A DNA stretch of 62,989 nt from WLJO01 sp945889085 (GCA_945889085.1 CAMDBM010000012.1:1-62989), one strand, 5' to 3'; positions 48,626 through 57,873 are shown, numbered from the stretch's first letter. Made by a program: numbers and translations. Notes: generated from the sequence alone by a model not told the origin.

Positions 48626-51131
48626 ATGACAAAAACGACGCGATGGCTCGGTGCCGCGCTCTGTGGCACTGCCGTCCTCACACTGCCCAACATCGCACTG
48701 GTTGCACCGGCCGGCGCTGCTGCACCGTCCAATTCGAGCGGTTTCCTCACCAGCGTGGGGGGGGGCAGGCTTCGACACCATCAAGGCGGTGGCCGTCGCG
48801 AATGACCAGACCATCTACCTCACCGGGACCACCGACGGCTCGCTCAGTACCGTTCCCGGAGATGCCAACAAGGGCGGGACCGATATCTTCGTCAGCCGCG
48901 TCGACCGTTCGGGAAACCGAATCTGGACGCGCCAGTTCGGCACCGGCGGCAACGACGAGGCGACGGGGATCGCCGTGTCCAGATTCGGCGAGATCTACGT
49001 GGTTGGTTCGGTGCGCGGACTGCTCCAGGGTGCTGACTCGGGTGCTGCGGACGCCGTACTCGCCAGCTTCAGCGGCGGTGGGCGACTGCGGTGGCGGCAA
49101 CAGTTCGGGAGCACAGCGGACGACACACCGACTGGGGTCGGCGTGTCGAGCCAGGGCGATGTGTACCTGACCGGTTGGACCGACGGCTCGCTCGCCGGGG
49201 CGAGCAACGGCGGGCGAGACGCGTTCGTCCGGCGTGTCAGCCGCAAGGGCACCGTGCACTGGACCCGCCAATACGGCACGGACTCTGACGACGATGCAGC
49301 CGGGCTCGTGATCGCAGCGCCTCTCGCGGTCTATGTGACCGGTAGCACCGAGGGACTCATGGGCCTCGCTGGCGAAGGCAATCCCGGCACCACCGACGGC
49401 TACGTGATGCGGATTGACCGGCACGGAGCATCGGTGTGGACCCATCAGTTCGGCGGAGCTGGGGAGGACGGGCCGACAGCAATCGCTAGGAGCAGCTCGG
49501 GGTCGCTCCTGGTCTTGGGCTCCACCACCGGGTCTCTCGACGGGCCCAACCGCGGCGAGACGGACCTCTTTGTGGCCGGGCTCAGCCGATCGGGAATCCG
49601 CCAGTGGTTCCGGCAGTTCGGCACCCCGGACATCGATCGCCCGACGGGCATGGTGCTCACGCGGGCGAGCGAACTCTACGTTGGCGGTACAACCTTCGGC
49701 TCGATGAACCAACCGAATCTCGGCGGGGGCGGCGACGCGTTCGTGTCGAAACTGAGTCTGAGAGGGCAGCGTCAGTGGACCGAACAGTTCGGTACCGTCG
49801 ACATGGACGAGGTATTAGCCCTCGGCGCGTCTCCCTCGGGTGACGTGTTCGCAGCGGGTTACACCTACGGCGACCTGAACGGCACGACGAACGGCGGGGT
49901 CGAGGGGTTCCTCCTCCGCCTCGATACTCGCGAGAGCCGGACCTGGACGCACCAGTTGGCCTCGACCGGCACAGCCCGCAGCTCGTCGGTCGCTCCGTCA
50001 ACGAGGGGTGACGTGTATGTCGCCGGCACGGCAACCGGAACGATCACCGGCACCAGCCCCGGCGGTGAGGACGCTTTCGTGGCGAAATACACCGCTTCGG
50101 GGACGCTCGCCTGGCTCCGCCAGTTCGGGACTGCGGGCGACGACCGAGCGCTCGCCACTGCGACAACGCGCGGCGGGGATGTCGTCGTGGTCGGGTCGAC
50201 CACGGGCACCCTTGCCGGTGCTGCCCTCGGCGACGGCGATGCGTTCGTGGCGCGGTACTCGCGCACAGGTCGACTTCTCTGGGCCCGCCAGTTCGGTACG
50301 GCACTCGCCGACGGCGCAACCACTGTGACGGTCTCGCGCACCGGCGACATCCTCGTGGCCGGCACCACGATGGGCACCATGAGCACGTTTGCGGGTGAGG
50401 CGAATGCTGCCGGCTCGCAGGACGTCTTCCTCACGAAGTTCGGCCCCACCGGCACCCGCACGTGGACCCGCCAGTTCGGCAGTGAGGACCTCGATGTCGC
50501 CAACGCGTCCGCCATCGCGCCGAACGGCGACATCCTCCTCGCAGGAACCACCTTCGGGTCGTTGAGCACCGTTCCTGGCGAGGTCAGCCTCGACGCCTTC
50601 GACGGCTTTGTCGCCCGGTTCGACAGGAATGGCACGCCGAAGTGGCGCCGGCAGTTCGGGAGCGAGTCCAACGACATCGTCACGGCCATCACGACGAACC
50701 CGACGGGTGGCTTCAACGTCGCCGGCCTGACCGGAGGCACGATCAACGAGCCCCACCAGGGCGGGACCGAGGCATTCGTCGCCCACTTCGAGCACAGCGG
50801 TGAGCGGGTCTGGCTGCACCAGTTCGGAACGATCTTCAATGACTCCGCGGCGGGCGCAACCGCGCTCGCCAACGGCGACATCGTGGTGACCGGCACGACA
50901 GAGGGCCAACTCGGTGCGTACCTCGCCGGCGGCAGCGACTTCTTCGTTGCCCGGTACACCAACACCGGCGCACAGACGTCGCTCAAGCAGTTCGGGACGG
51001 CCGCCGACGAGGAGGCTTACGGAGTGGCGCGCGGCATTGCCGGTTCCCTGTTCGTGGTGGGCCGTACTGCTGGTTCGATGAACGAGGACTCCGGCGGCGG
51101 CGACGACGGGTTCGTGAGCCGCATCACCTAA
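48626..51131 (+). CDS. Secreted SBBP-type beta-propeller protein with poly-G frameshift
   Basis: ATG 48626 starts a signal peptide (TKTTRWLGAALCGTAVLTLP...APAGAAA) that reads into a run of nine G at 48757-48765. After it the signal frame ends within about 14 codons (stop near 48803). The rest of the protein, over 780 residues, is in another frame. Removing one G joins them into about 834 residues. The body holds about 13 repeats of roughly 58 residues with the pattern G-D-I/V-Y/L-V-x-G-T-T-x-G-S-L, DAFVxR and WxRQFGT, the SBBP (seven-bladed propeller) type known from secreted and surface proteins. As written, the sequence is 'off'. A slippage switch, a plain pseudogene or a sequencing error would all explain it. 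Confidence 0.8.
48757..48765 (+). repeat. Homopolymer of nine G inside the propeller gene
   Basis: It lies directly at the junction between signal peptide and mature part. Eight G would give an intact frame (SVGGAGFDTIK). It is the longest single-base run I noticed in the window. Confidence 0.8.
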
Positions 51132-51179
51132 GCGGGCTACCCGTGTTCCGCAATTCCCCCCAGTAGGTTGGGAACCCGT

Positions 51180-51854
51180 ATGCCTGCTCCGTCTTCTGCC
51201 CCTAAAAGGCCCGCCAAGCCGTCGGCTCCCCCGCCCACGCTGCTCATCCTCGTTCGGCACGGGCAGACCCCAACAACCGGCAAGGTGCTGCCGGGACGCG
51301 CACCCGGGCTTCATCTTGCCGAACAGGGTCTCGAACAGGCCCGCACGGCGGCCGAACGTCTCTCGAAGCTGACCAAGGTGGACGCGATCTACGCCTCACC
51401 GCTCGAGCGCACCCGCGAGACCGCAGCACCGATCGGCAAGGCACTCGGGCTCCCGGTGAAGGCAGACCGCGGTCTGCTCGAGGCGGACTTCGGCGACTGG
51501 ACCGGCAGGGAACTCAAGGACCTGATGAAGCTGCCGGAATGGGGCACGGTGCAGCGCGCCCCGTCGACGTTCCGCTTCCCCTCGGGCGAGAGCTTCCTCG
51601 AGATGCAGACACGGATCGTTGGCGCGCTCGATCGCCTTCGCGAACGCCACCCCGGCGGTGTGGTGATCGCGGTCTCCCACGCCGATCCGATCAAGGCAGC
51701 AGTTGCACACGCGATGGGCACCCACCTCGACCTATTCCAGCGGATCGTTATCTCGCCGTGCTCGGTCAGCGCAATCGCTTATCACGGCGGCGGGCCGGTG
51801 GTGCTCACCGTCAACTCAACCGGCGGGTCGCTGGGCGACCTGCGCCCGTCGTGA
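51180..51854 (+). CDS. Histidine phosphatase, MSMEG_4193/Rv2135c family
   Basis: A 224-residue member of the phosphoglycerate-mutase-like histidine phosphatases. LVRHGQTPTTGKVLPGRAPG holds the catalytic RHG (His near residue 25), YASPLERTRETA the second arginine, EADFGDW the acid and VSHADPIKAAVAHAMG the second His. The family is restricted to actinobacteria and always lies next to DUF3090 and a SCO1664-like gene, as here; in Mycobacterium the set is Rv2135c-Rv2133c near the mycothiol ligase gene. True substrate unknown. ATG 51180 follows AGGTTGGGA. Confidence 0.9.
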   Translation: MPAPSSAPKRPAKPSAPPPTLLILVRHGQTPTTGKVLPGRAPGLHLAEQGLEQARTAAERLSKLTKVDAIYASPLERTRETAAPIGKALGLPVKADRGLLEADFGDWTGRELKDLMKLPEWGTVQRAPSTFRFPSGESFLEMQTRIVGALDRLRERHPGGVVIAVSHADPIKAAVAHAMGTHLDLFQRIVISPCSVSAIAYHGGGPVVLTVNSTGGSLGDLRPS

Positions 51855-51872
51855 GCACCATGGCGTTGCCTC

Positions 51873-52391
51873 ATGGGTGACCTGTACGAGTTCGACGACG
51901 TGGATGCCTTCGGGGTCGGCACGGTCGGTCTTCCTGGCCAGCGAACGTTCTTCGTGCAGGTTCGTGCGGACGGAAACCGGGTCACGCTCAAGTGCGAGAA
52001 GCAACAGGTAGCCGCGCTCGGCCAGTACCTGCAGAAGCTCCTCGAGGATCTTCCCTCCCCCGGCGACCGGCCCCTCGAGCGTTCGCTCGACCTCGTCGCC
52101 CCCGTCGAGCCACCGTCGTTCACGATCGGCGCCATCGGTCTGGCATTCGACCAAGGTCTGGACCGCTTCGTGCTGATGCTCGAGGAGTTCGTCGCCCTGG
52201 ACCCGGACACCGGCGAACCGGATCCCGAGGACGCTAGCGACGCCGGCCGGATTCGCTTCCGCCTCACTCGCGGCCAGGCGCTGGCGTTCGCCGAGCGAAG
52301 CGAGGAGATCGTTGCAGCGGGCCGTCCCTCGTGCACGTGGTGCGGGTTCCCGATGGATCCCGACGGCCACCCCTGCCCACGGATGAACTGA
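51873..52391 (+). CDS. DUF3090 family protein
   Basis: A 172-residue protein. GLPGQRTFFVQVRADGNRVTLKCEKQQVAALGQYLQKLL is the conserved first half, followed by DRFVLMLEEFV and RIRFRLTRGQALAFAERSEEIVAAGRP. It ends in CTWCGFPMDPDGHPCPRMN, a CxxC...C cluster that could bind zinc. DUF3090 is found only in actinobacteria and close relatives and has no known activity. Its stop overlaps the start of the next gene by one base (TGATG), 18 bp after the phosphatase gene. Confidence 0.9.
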   Translation: MGDLYEFDDVDAFGVGTVGLPGQRTFFVQVRADGNRVTLKCEKQQVAALGQYLQKLLEDLPSPGDRPLERSLDLVAPVEPPSFTIGAIGLAFDQGLDRFVLMLEEFVALDPDTGEPDPEDASDAGRIRFRLTRGQALAFAERSEEIVAAGRPSCTWCGFPMDPDGHPCPRMN

Positions 52392-53128
52392 TGCCCGGGG
52401 ACGAGGCCGAACTCACCCAGCCAGCACCCGAGGGGACCGACGAGGTTGCAGTCCTGCTTGAGGGCGATATCGAGGTGCTGGGGCGCATGCCGTGGAGCTC
52501 GAACGCCACGTACCTCGTTGCGCTACACCGCGACGGCATTGAGGCGAGGGCCATTTACAAGCCGCACCGGGGTGAGCGACCGCTCTGGGACTTCCCCTCC
52601 GGGCTGTACCGTCGCGAGGTGGCCGCCTACGAACTGTCCGAGTCGATGGGGCTCCGCATCGTCCCGACAACGGTTCTGCGGGACGGCCCCTTCGGCGAGG
52701 GCTCGGTCCAGTGGTTCGTCGAAGCCGACTTCAAAGAGCACTACTTCTCGCTGCACGAGTCCCGGATCGACCTCCACGACCAATTCCGCGCCATGGCGGT
52801 GTTCGACTACGTCGCGAACAACACGGACCGCAAGAGCGGGCACTGCCTCGTGGACGCGAGGGACCACGTCTGGGGGATCGACCACGGACTGTGCTTCTCG
52901 TCGGAGTTCAAGCTGCGCACGGTCATCTGGGAGTTCGGTGGCGATCCACTCGCCAACGAGCACGTTGCATCGTTGCGCCGACTCGTGGAAGCCGTACCAC
53001 TGCGAGTGGCTGCACTGCTCGACGACGAGGAGGTGGCTGCCATCTCCGAACGGGCGGAAGAGTTGATCACCGATGGTGTCCTCCCCATCGACGACAGCGG
53101 CCGTCGGTACCCCTGGCCGCTCGTATGA
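52391..53128 (+). CDS. SCO1664-like protein, PI3/PI4-kinase-related fold
   Basis: A 245-residue protein of the family typed by Streptomyces SCO1664. IYKPHRGERPLWDFPSGLYRREVAAYELSESMGLRIVPTTVLRDGPFGEGSVQWFVE resembles the nucleotide-binding half, and VFDYVANNTDRKSGHCLV with IDHGLCF resembles the catalytic DxxxxN and activation loops of phosphatidylinositol 3/4-kinase-like enzymes. It may phosphorylate a lipid, protein or sugar that the adjacent phosphatase dephosphorylates; that pairing is inference. ATG 52391 overlaps the DUF3090 stop. Confidence 0.88.
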   Translation: MPGDEAELTQPAPEGTDEVAVLLEGDIEVLGRMPWSSNATYLVALHRDGIEARAIYKPHRGERPLWDFPSGLYRREVAAYELSESMGLRIVPTTVLRDGPFGEGSVQWFVEADFKEHYFSLHESRIDLHDQFRAMAVFDYVANNTDRKSGHCLVDARDHVWGIDHGLCFSSEFKLRTVIWEFGGDPLANEHVASLRRLVEAVPLRVAALLDDEEVAAISERAEELITDGVLPIDDSGRRYPWPLV

Positions 53129-54117
53129 ACCACCCGCACGACGAACAACTCGATCTCCTCGTGAGTCGGGCCGACCTCGACGGCCTGGTTCGTCTCATCG
53201 ACAGTGTGTGCGATGCCAAGGACTGGGACCGGCTCGCGAACATCAGGAACTCCTCGCGTGCTGCAGTGCTCACGGGGCGCCAGCTCTGGCCCGCGGCGAC
53301 CCTGGCCGAGTACCGCACCGCGCTCCTTGCCCCGCCAGAGTGGGCCGCCCGGGTGATCTCCGACGAGGCGAGCCAGTTCTCGCTTGGCCCGCTCACCGAG
53401 GTGATCGCCCAGAACCACACATGGGCCGAGCTCAGCCCGTTCCTTGCACCCGGGCCGGCTCGGGCCTTCATCGCCCACGAGCGGGTGCTGAGGGGCGAAG
53501 TGATCGACGACGACGGCACGATCGACCCGGTGCTCGACCTGCCGCTGTTCCTCGAGCAGTGGGAGCCTGCGTACCCCCTCGCTGTCTACAAAGCGAACGA
53601 GGCCCGGTTCGACCCCCCGCCGATCCCGAGCACGCCCATCGAGGTACCCCTCCCGCCCCCCGGCGAGCTGATCGGCGACCCGGACACCGTGGAGGCCTTT
53701 CGCGAACTCGTCGCCCCGTGGACCGCCCACTCGAACGGCCGCATCGAGATCGCCGTGGTCGAGGGGGATCACCTCGAGGCGATCGCTGCACTCGGCCCCG
53801 CCCGCGCGCGAATCACTGCGCTCACCGCTCCCGAGGCGATCGCCTGGCTCGCATGGGCCGGTGCTGTGGGTGGGGCCCATGGTCGGCGCAGGGGCTCCGC
53901 AGCGGGTCGTTTCGGGGCGTGGTGGACCGCAGCAGCGATCTGCGGCGTGATCGAGGAGTGGCCGGTCGCCCCGGCGGACCTCGGGGACCTCGTGCGGTCC
54001 GTTCAGTGGTTCTGGTGGGATGCCTACGAACCAGCCACCGGCTGGCAGTTGCAGCTCGCGGCCTGCGATCCCGCCGAGGGTCTCTCGTGGGCTGTCAGCG
54101 CACAAGACCTCTCCTAA
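53125..54117 (+). CDS. Conserved hypothetical protein at the end of the DUF3090 operon
   Basis: A 330-residue soluble protein that overlaps the SCO1664-like gene by ATGA. The first half is helical (DLLVSRADLDGLVRLIDSVCDAKDWDRL, ALLAPPEWAARVI). A proline-rich linker (PPPIPSTPIEVPLPPPGEL, about residues 165-185) leads to a second part with AWLAWAGAVGGAHGRRRGSAAGRFGAWWTAAAICG and ends WFWWDAYEPATGWQLQLA. I do not recognise a catalytic motif. The four-gene overlap pattern says it acts with the phosphatase and the kinase-like protein. Confidence 0.75.
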   Translation: MNHPHDEQLDLLVSRADLDGLVRLIDSVCDAKDWDRLANIRNSSRAAVLTGRQLWPAATLAEYRTALLAPPEWAARVISDEASQFSLGPLTEVIAQNHTWAELSPFLAPGPARAFIAHERVLRGEVIDDDGTIDPVLDLPLFLEQWEPAYPLAVYKANEARFDPPPIPSTPIEVPLPPPGELIGDPDTVEAFRELVAPWTAHSNGRIEIAVVEGDHLEAIAALGPARARITALTAPEAIAWLAWAGAVGGAHGRRRGSAAGRFGAWWTAAAICGVIEEWPVAPADLGDLVRSVQWFWWDAYEPATGWQLQLAACDPAEGLSWAVSAQDLS

Positions 54118-54179
54118 CGACGTCTCATTTCGCCTGAAGCAATCCATGCCAGGACACACAACACCTTGCTGAGAATGTG

Positions 54180-54213
54180 GAACGGGCGGGGTGCTGGTGC
54201 GCCCCGCCCGTTC
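54180..54213. terminator. Strong hairpin between DUF3090 operon and etfA
   Basis: A perfect 12-bp GC-rich stem (54180-54191 with 54202-54213) closes a ten-base loop between convergent gene ends. No long T-run follows on either side. Confidence 0.6.
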
Positions 54214-54240
54214 AGTTCAGTTCAGTGCGGTGTGCACAGA

Positions 54241-55200
54241 TCAGCGGCCCTGAAGTGCCTCGATCAGCTTGGGCAGCACCTTGAGCGCGTCGCCAACGAT
54301 GCCGAGATCCGCGATACCGAAGATCGGCGCTTCCTTGTCCTTGTTGATGGCGATGATGTGCTTGGAGCCCTTCATGCCCACCATGTGCTGGGTCGCACCC
54401 GAGATACCGACAGCGAGGTACACGTTGGGCTTGACGACCTTGCCGGTCTGGCCGACCTGCATGCTGTACGGAACCCAGCCGGCGTCGACGATCGCTCGTG
54501 ACGCACCCGCTGCACCCTTGAGTTGCTTCGCGAGCGACTCGACCAGCGAGTAGTTACCGGCCTCGCCGAGACCACGGCCGCCGGACACGACGATGTCGGC
54601 CTCGTCCAGCTTCGGGCCGGTGGACTCTTCAACATGCGATGCCGTCATGGTTGCACCTCCGGTTGTGCCGAGATCGGGAACCGGAGCGGCGACCACCGAA
54701 GCAGCACCGCCACCCGAGGCTTCCGCGGCGAACGACTTCGGCCGGAACACCGCGAGGTGCGGGCCGGTCCCGGTGAAGGTGGTAGTGACGAGCGTATTGC
54801 CGCCGAAGATCGGTGTCGTGACCGACACCGAGTCACCGTTGATCTCGACGTCGACGTTGTTGGTGAGCACCGTGCGATCGAGCTTCACCGACAGGCGCGC
54901 TACAACGTCACGGCCCTCGTAGTTCTGCGGGAACAGCACGAGGTCGGGGGCCTCGCCACCGTCGATCACGGCCTTCATCGCCGAGGCGATGGCCACACCG
55001 GGAAGCTTCCCGGCCAGATCGCCCGTGACGTACACCTTGGTGGCGCCGTAGGCACCGAGTGCAGCCGCAGCACCGTCGCCGGCCATGAAGGCCGACACCG
55101 TGGCGCCGAGGGAGCGAGCCTTGGTCAGGAGTTCGAGCGTGCCCGATGTGGGTGCTCCGTTGTTGATTTGGGCGAACACCCAGATGTTGTTGACTGCCAT
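54241..55200 (-). CDS. etfA: Electron transfer flavoprotein, alpha subunit
   Basis: A 319-residue EtfA. The C-terminal FAD domain is typical: VVSGGRGLGEAGNYSLVESLA, GWVPYSMQVGQTGKVVKPNVYLAVGISGATQHMVGMKGSKHIIAINKD and APIFGIADLGIVGD. The N-terminal domain starts NNIWVFAQ. With EtfB it accepts electrons from acyl-CoA dehydrogenases, several of which are in this window, and passes them to the quinone pool via ETF:QO. GAGGAGG precedes the ATG. It follows etfB by 13 bp. Confidence 0.96.
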   Translation of the reverse strand: MAVNNIWVFAQINNGAPTSGTLELLTKARSLGATVSAFMAGDGAAAALGAYGATKVYVTGDLAGKLPGVAIASAMKAVIDGGEAPDLVLFPQNYEGRDVVARLSVKLDRTVLTNNVDVEINGDSVSVTTPIFGGNTLVTTTFTGTGPHLAVFRPKSFAAEASGGGAASVVAAPVPDLGTTGGATMTASHVEESTGPKLDEADIVVSGGRGLGEAGNYSLVESLAKQLKGAAGASRAIVDAGWVPYSMQVGQTGKVVKPNVYLAVGISGATQHMVGMKGSKHIIAINKDKEAPIFGIADLGIVGDALKVLPKLIEALQGR

Positions 55201-55213
55201 GGTCGTTGCCTCC

Positions 55214-55990
55214 TCAGATGACTTTCAGGTTCTCGAGGTACGCCACGATCTTCGTGAAGCCCTCGCCGTCGTCCTCGATGATCTCGCCTGCTGCCCTGGC
55301 CTCGGCCTGGGTGACGCTGGCGACCTGCTGGCCTGCGCCCGCCCAGCCCACCGGGCTGATGCCGAGATCTGCAGCGAGGACCTGTTCGACCGGCTTGCTC
55401 TTCGCGGCCATGATGCCCTTGAACGACGGGTAGCGGGGCTCAACCACACCTGCAGTGACACTGATGAGCGCGGGGAGCGTGCAGGTGACCTCGTCGTAGC
55501 CCTCCTCGGTCTGGCGCTGCACCTTCACCAATGAGCCCTCCACGGCAACCTTCTTCGCGAAGGTGACCGACGGCAGGCCGAGCAGCTCGGCCATCTGCTC
55601 GGGCACGGTGCCGGTGTAGCCGTCGCTCGACTCGGTTGCGGCGATCACGAGATCAGCGTCACCGAGCCGCCGGACTGCAGCAGCGAGCACTTTGGCGGTG
55701 GTGAGTGCATCCGAACCCTGCAGTGCGGGGTCCGACACGAGCACACCTCTGGCAGCCCCCATGGCGAGTGCCGTGCGCATGCCCGACACCTCTCCGTTGG
55801 GAGCCATGGACACGAGGCTCACCTCGCCGCCGCCAGCGGCATCGACAAGCTGCAGCGCCATTTCGACGCCATAACTGTCGGACTCATCCAAGATGAGCTT
55901 GCCGTCGCGCTTGAGCGTGTTGGTCGCCGGATCCAGCGCTCCCGGCAGTGCCGGGTCCGGGATCTGTTTCACACAGACGATGACGTTCAT
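55214..55990 (-). CDS. etfB: Electron transfer flavoprotein, beta subunit
   Basis: A 258-residue EtfB. MNVIVCVKQIPDP is the canonical start. LDESDSYGVEMALQL, GSDALTTAKVLAAAVRR, ESSDGYTGTVPEQMAELLGLP and the C-terminal VVEPRYPSFKGIMAAKSKP with the AMP-binding and recognition-loop regions are all present. It binds AMP and docks with acyl-CoA dehydrogenases. It is the first gene of the etfBA pair. ATG 55990 was chosen over upstream frame. Confidence 0.96.
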   Translation of the reverse strand: MNVIVCVKQIPDPALPGALDPATNTLKRDGKLILDESDSYGVEMALQLVDAAGGGEVSLVSMAPNGEVSGMRTALAMGAARGVLVSDPALQGSDALTTAKVLAAAVRRLGDADLVIAATESSDGYTGTVPEQMAELLGLPSVTFAKKVAVEGSLVKVQRQTEEGYDEVTCTLPALISVTAGVVEPRYPSFKGIMAAKSKPVEQVLAADLGISPVGWAGAGQQVASVTQAEARAAGEIIEDDGEGFTKIVAYLENLKVI

Positions 55991-56082
55991 AAGAGTCCCA
56001 TTGTTACCCACTGGTATCGGGGTACCCAACCCGACGTGACCGATCGAACGCTGCTCCGGGCAGGTCCGAACCCCGCCACAAC

Positions 56083-56096
56083 TAGGCTGCAGAGTC
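56083..56096 (+). promoter_or_regulatory. Possible leaderless -10 box (TAGGCT)
   Basis: TAGGCT at 56083-56088 ends eight bases before the TTG start at 56097, with no ribosome site. Confidence 0.35.
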
Positions 56097-57011
56097 TTGC
56101 GGCTCCTCCTTGTCGTCAACTCGTTCGCCTCGTCCGTCACGGCCCGCAACACGGTCGTGGTGCACCGTGCGCTCGCCCGCGGCCACGAGGTCGAAGTCGT
56201 GGAGACGAACCGACGGGGTCACGCCACCCTGATCGCCCAGGACGCAGCCCGTCGGGGAGTGGACCTCGTGGTGGGTTACGGCGGCGACGGCACCCTGAAC
56301 GAGGTGGCAACCGGCATCGCAGGAACCGATACCGCACTCGGGGTGCTCCCCGGCGGCTCGACCAACGTGTTCGCGCGAACGCTCGGGATGCCGAATGATC
56401 CGGCGGAGGCAGTCAAGGGGTTGGTTGCGGGTCTCGACGCAGGCAACCTCCGACCCATCGGGCTCGGTCGCGTGAACAGCCGCTACTTCTGCTTCCACAC
56501 CGGCATCGGCTTCGATGCAGCAGTGGTACGCCGGGTTGAGCGTCACGCATCGCTGAAGCGCTGGGCGGGGCATCCCCTGTTCATCTACGCCGCAGTCTCG
56601 ACGTGGGCGGCGCACTACGACCGGCACGAGCCGCACTTCGCGCTCGACTTCGGCGACGGGACCGGCGTGCCCGACGGCTACTTCACGATCGTGCTCAACA
56701 CCAACCCGTACACGTACCTGGGCAACCATCCGCTCGACCTGTCCCACAGCGCCGCGCTCGACCGTGGCCTCGTTGCCATTACGTTCCGCACCATGAAGGT
56801 GGGCCCAATCCTGTGGTCCCTCGCGGGCGCGCTACGCGGCGGCGGTATCGAGCCATCGCAGTACGTGGACGAGCGCAGCGACCTGTCCCGTTTCGACGTT
56901 GTCGCTACCAAGCCATTCCCTTACCAGGTCGACGGGGACTACCTCGGCGAGATGTCGCGACTCCGCTTCGAGCACTGTCCCGACGCAGTGCGTCTCTGTT
57001 TCCCCCTCTAG
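56097..57011 (+). CDS. Diacylglycerol kinase-family lipid kinase (YegS/LCB5 type)
   Basis: A 304-residue lipid kinase. It begins RLLLVVNSFASS, has the nucleotide motif GYGGDGTLNEVATGI (about residues 62-76) and GVLPGGSTNVFARTLGMP, then a beta-rich C-terminal domain (FHTGIGFDAAVVRRVE, DGYFTIVLNTNPYTYLG, PYQVDGDYLGEM). It phosphorylates diacylglycerol, ceramide or a related lipid. TTG 56097 is the only start that keeps the first strand; leaderless transcription is likely. It faces the glycerophosphodiester phosphodiesterase gene tail-to-tail. Confidence 0.9.
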   Translation: MRLLLVVNSFASSVTARNTVVVHRALARGHEVEVVETNRRGHATLIAQDAARRGVDLVVGYGGDGTLNEVATGIAGTDTALGVLPGGSTNVFARTLGMPNDPAEAVKGLVAGLDAGNLRPIGLGRVNSRYFCFHTGIGFDAAVVRRVERHASLKRWAGHPLFIYAAVSTWAAHYDRHEPHFALDFGDGTGVPDGYFTIVLNTNPYTYLGNHPLDLSHSAALDRGLVAITFRTMKVGPILWSLAGALRGGGIEPSQYVDERSDLSRFDVVATKPFPYQVDGDYLGEMSRLRFEHCPDAVRLCFPL

Positions 57012-57024
57012 CGCACTCGGGTCG

Positions 57025-57708
57025 CTAGAGGGTGCGCAGTGCCTCGCGCGCAATGTCGGGCACGCTCGTGCAGATGCCGTCCACGCCCCAGCCGGCGAGT
57101 CGTTTCATGGCCTCCGGGTCGTCACAGGTCCACACGTTCACCTCGACCCCCTGATCGTGGCATTCGCGGATGAGGGCCTCGTCGACGTTCTCCCAGTACG
57201 GGTGCAACGCCCGGTGGCCAAAGTCGCTCACGCGCTGCGCGGTTCCGGCGGGTACCTCAACCGTGAGCCAGGCCGTGCTGATGGCCGGCGCGACCAGTCG
57301 GCAGCGGTTGATCGTCGTGAGACGAAACGAGGACAGGAGCCACCGTTCGGGCTCGTTCCGGCGGACCAGCGCACGCACGACGGATTCCACAATGTGGTCC
57401 GTCGGGTCGAAGTCCGGTTCGTTCTCGTTATTTTTGATCTCGATGTTCACCCACATGCCCTCACAGGCATCGAGTGACTCGTCGAGGGTGGGGATGTAGT
57501 CCGGGAGCAGGCGAAACGGCGTGTCGGTAAGGGGACGCCCGGTCTCGACGAGCCGGGCATCGTGGTGGACGACGAGCAGGGAGTCCGCCGTCTGGCGGAC
57601 ATCCAGTTCCACTGCGTCAGCACCCAGTTGCCGGGCAGCAAGGAATGCAGCAACGGTGTTCTCACGTTGGGCGCGTGATGCGCCGCGATGAGCGAGAACC
57701 TTCGTCAT
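57025..57708 (-). CDS. Glycerophosphodiester phosphodiesterase
   Basis: A 227-residue GDPD-fold TIM barrel. Catalytic residues are in AHRGASRAQRENT (HRG and the ENT glutamate, about residues 7-19), AVELDVRQT (E-x-D) and VVHHDARL. It ends GWGVDGICTSVPDIAREAL. It hydrolyses glycerophosphodiesters to glycerol-3-phosphate and an alcohol, so it may work on products of lipid turnover. No signal peptide. GAGAAGG precedes the ATG. It is divergent from whiB. Confidence 0.92.
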   Translation of the reverse strand: MTKVLAHRGASRAQRENTVAAFLAARQLGADAVELDVRQTADSLLVVHHDARLVETGRPLTDTPFRLLPDYIPTLDESLDACEGMWVNIEIKNNENEPDFDPTDHIVESVVRALVRRNEPERWLLSSFRLTTINRCRLVAPAISTAWLTVEVPAGTAQRVSDFGHRALHPYWENVDEALIRECHDQGVEVNVWTCDDPEAMKRLAGWGVDGICTSVPDIAREALRTL

Positions 57709-57756
57709 CGTGACCTTCTCCGCACTCTTACCGTCGACATTGCCGAAAAACACCTC

Positions 57757-57785
57757 TTGATTCACGCTAGCCCACGTCGTATTTT
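57757..57785 (+). promoter_or_regulatory. Promoter candidate for whiB
   Basis: TTGATT at 57757-57762, a 17-base spacer and TATTTT at 57780-57785 match a housekeeping-type promoter. It would leave a leader of about 80 nt before GTG 57874. Confidence 0.45.
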
Positions 57786-57873
57786 TTAGGTGCCTGCAGC
57801 ATGCAAGTATTCGTCTGTCTACTGAACGTGCTGCTCGTACTGATCCCTCTTGAACTCCCCGGAGCGCTATACC

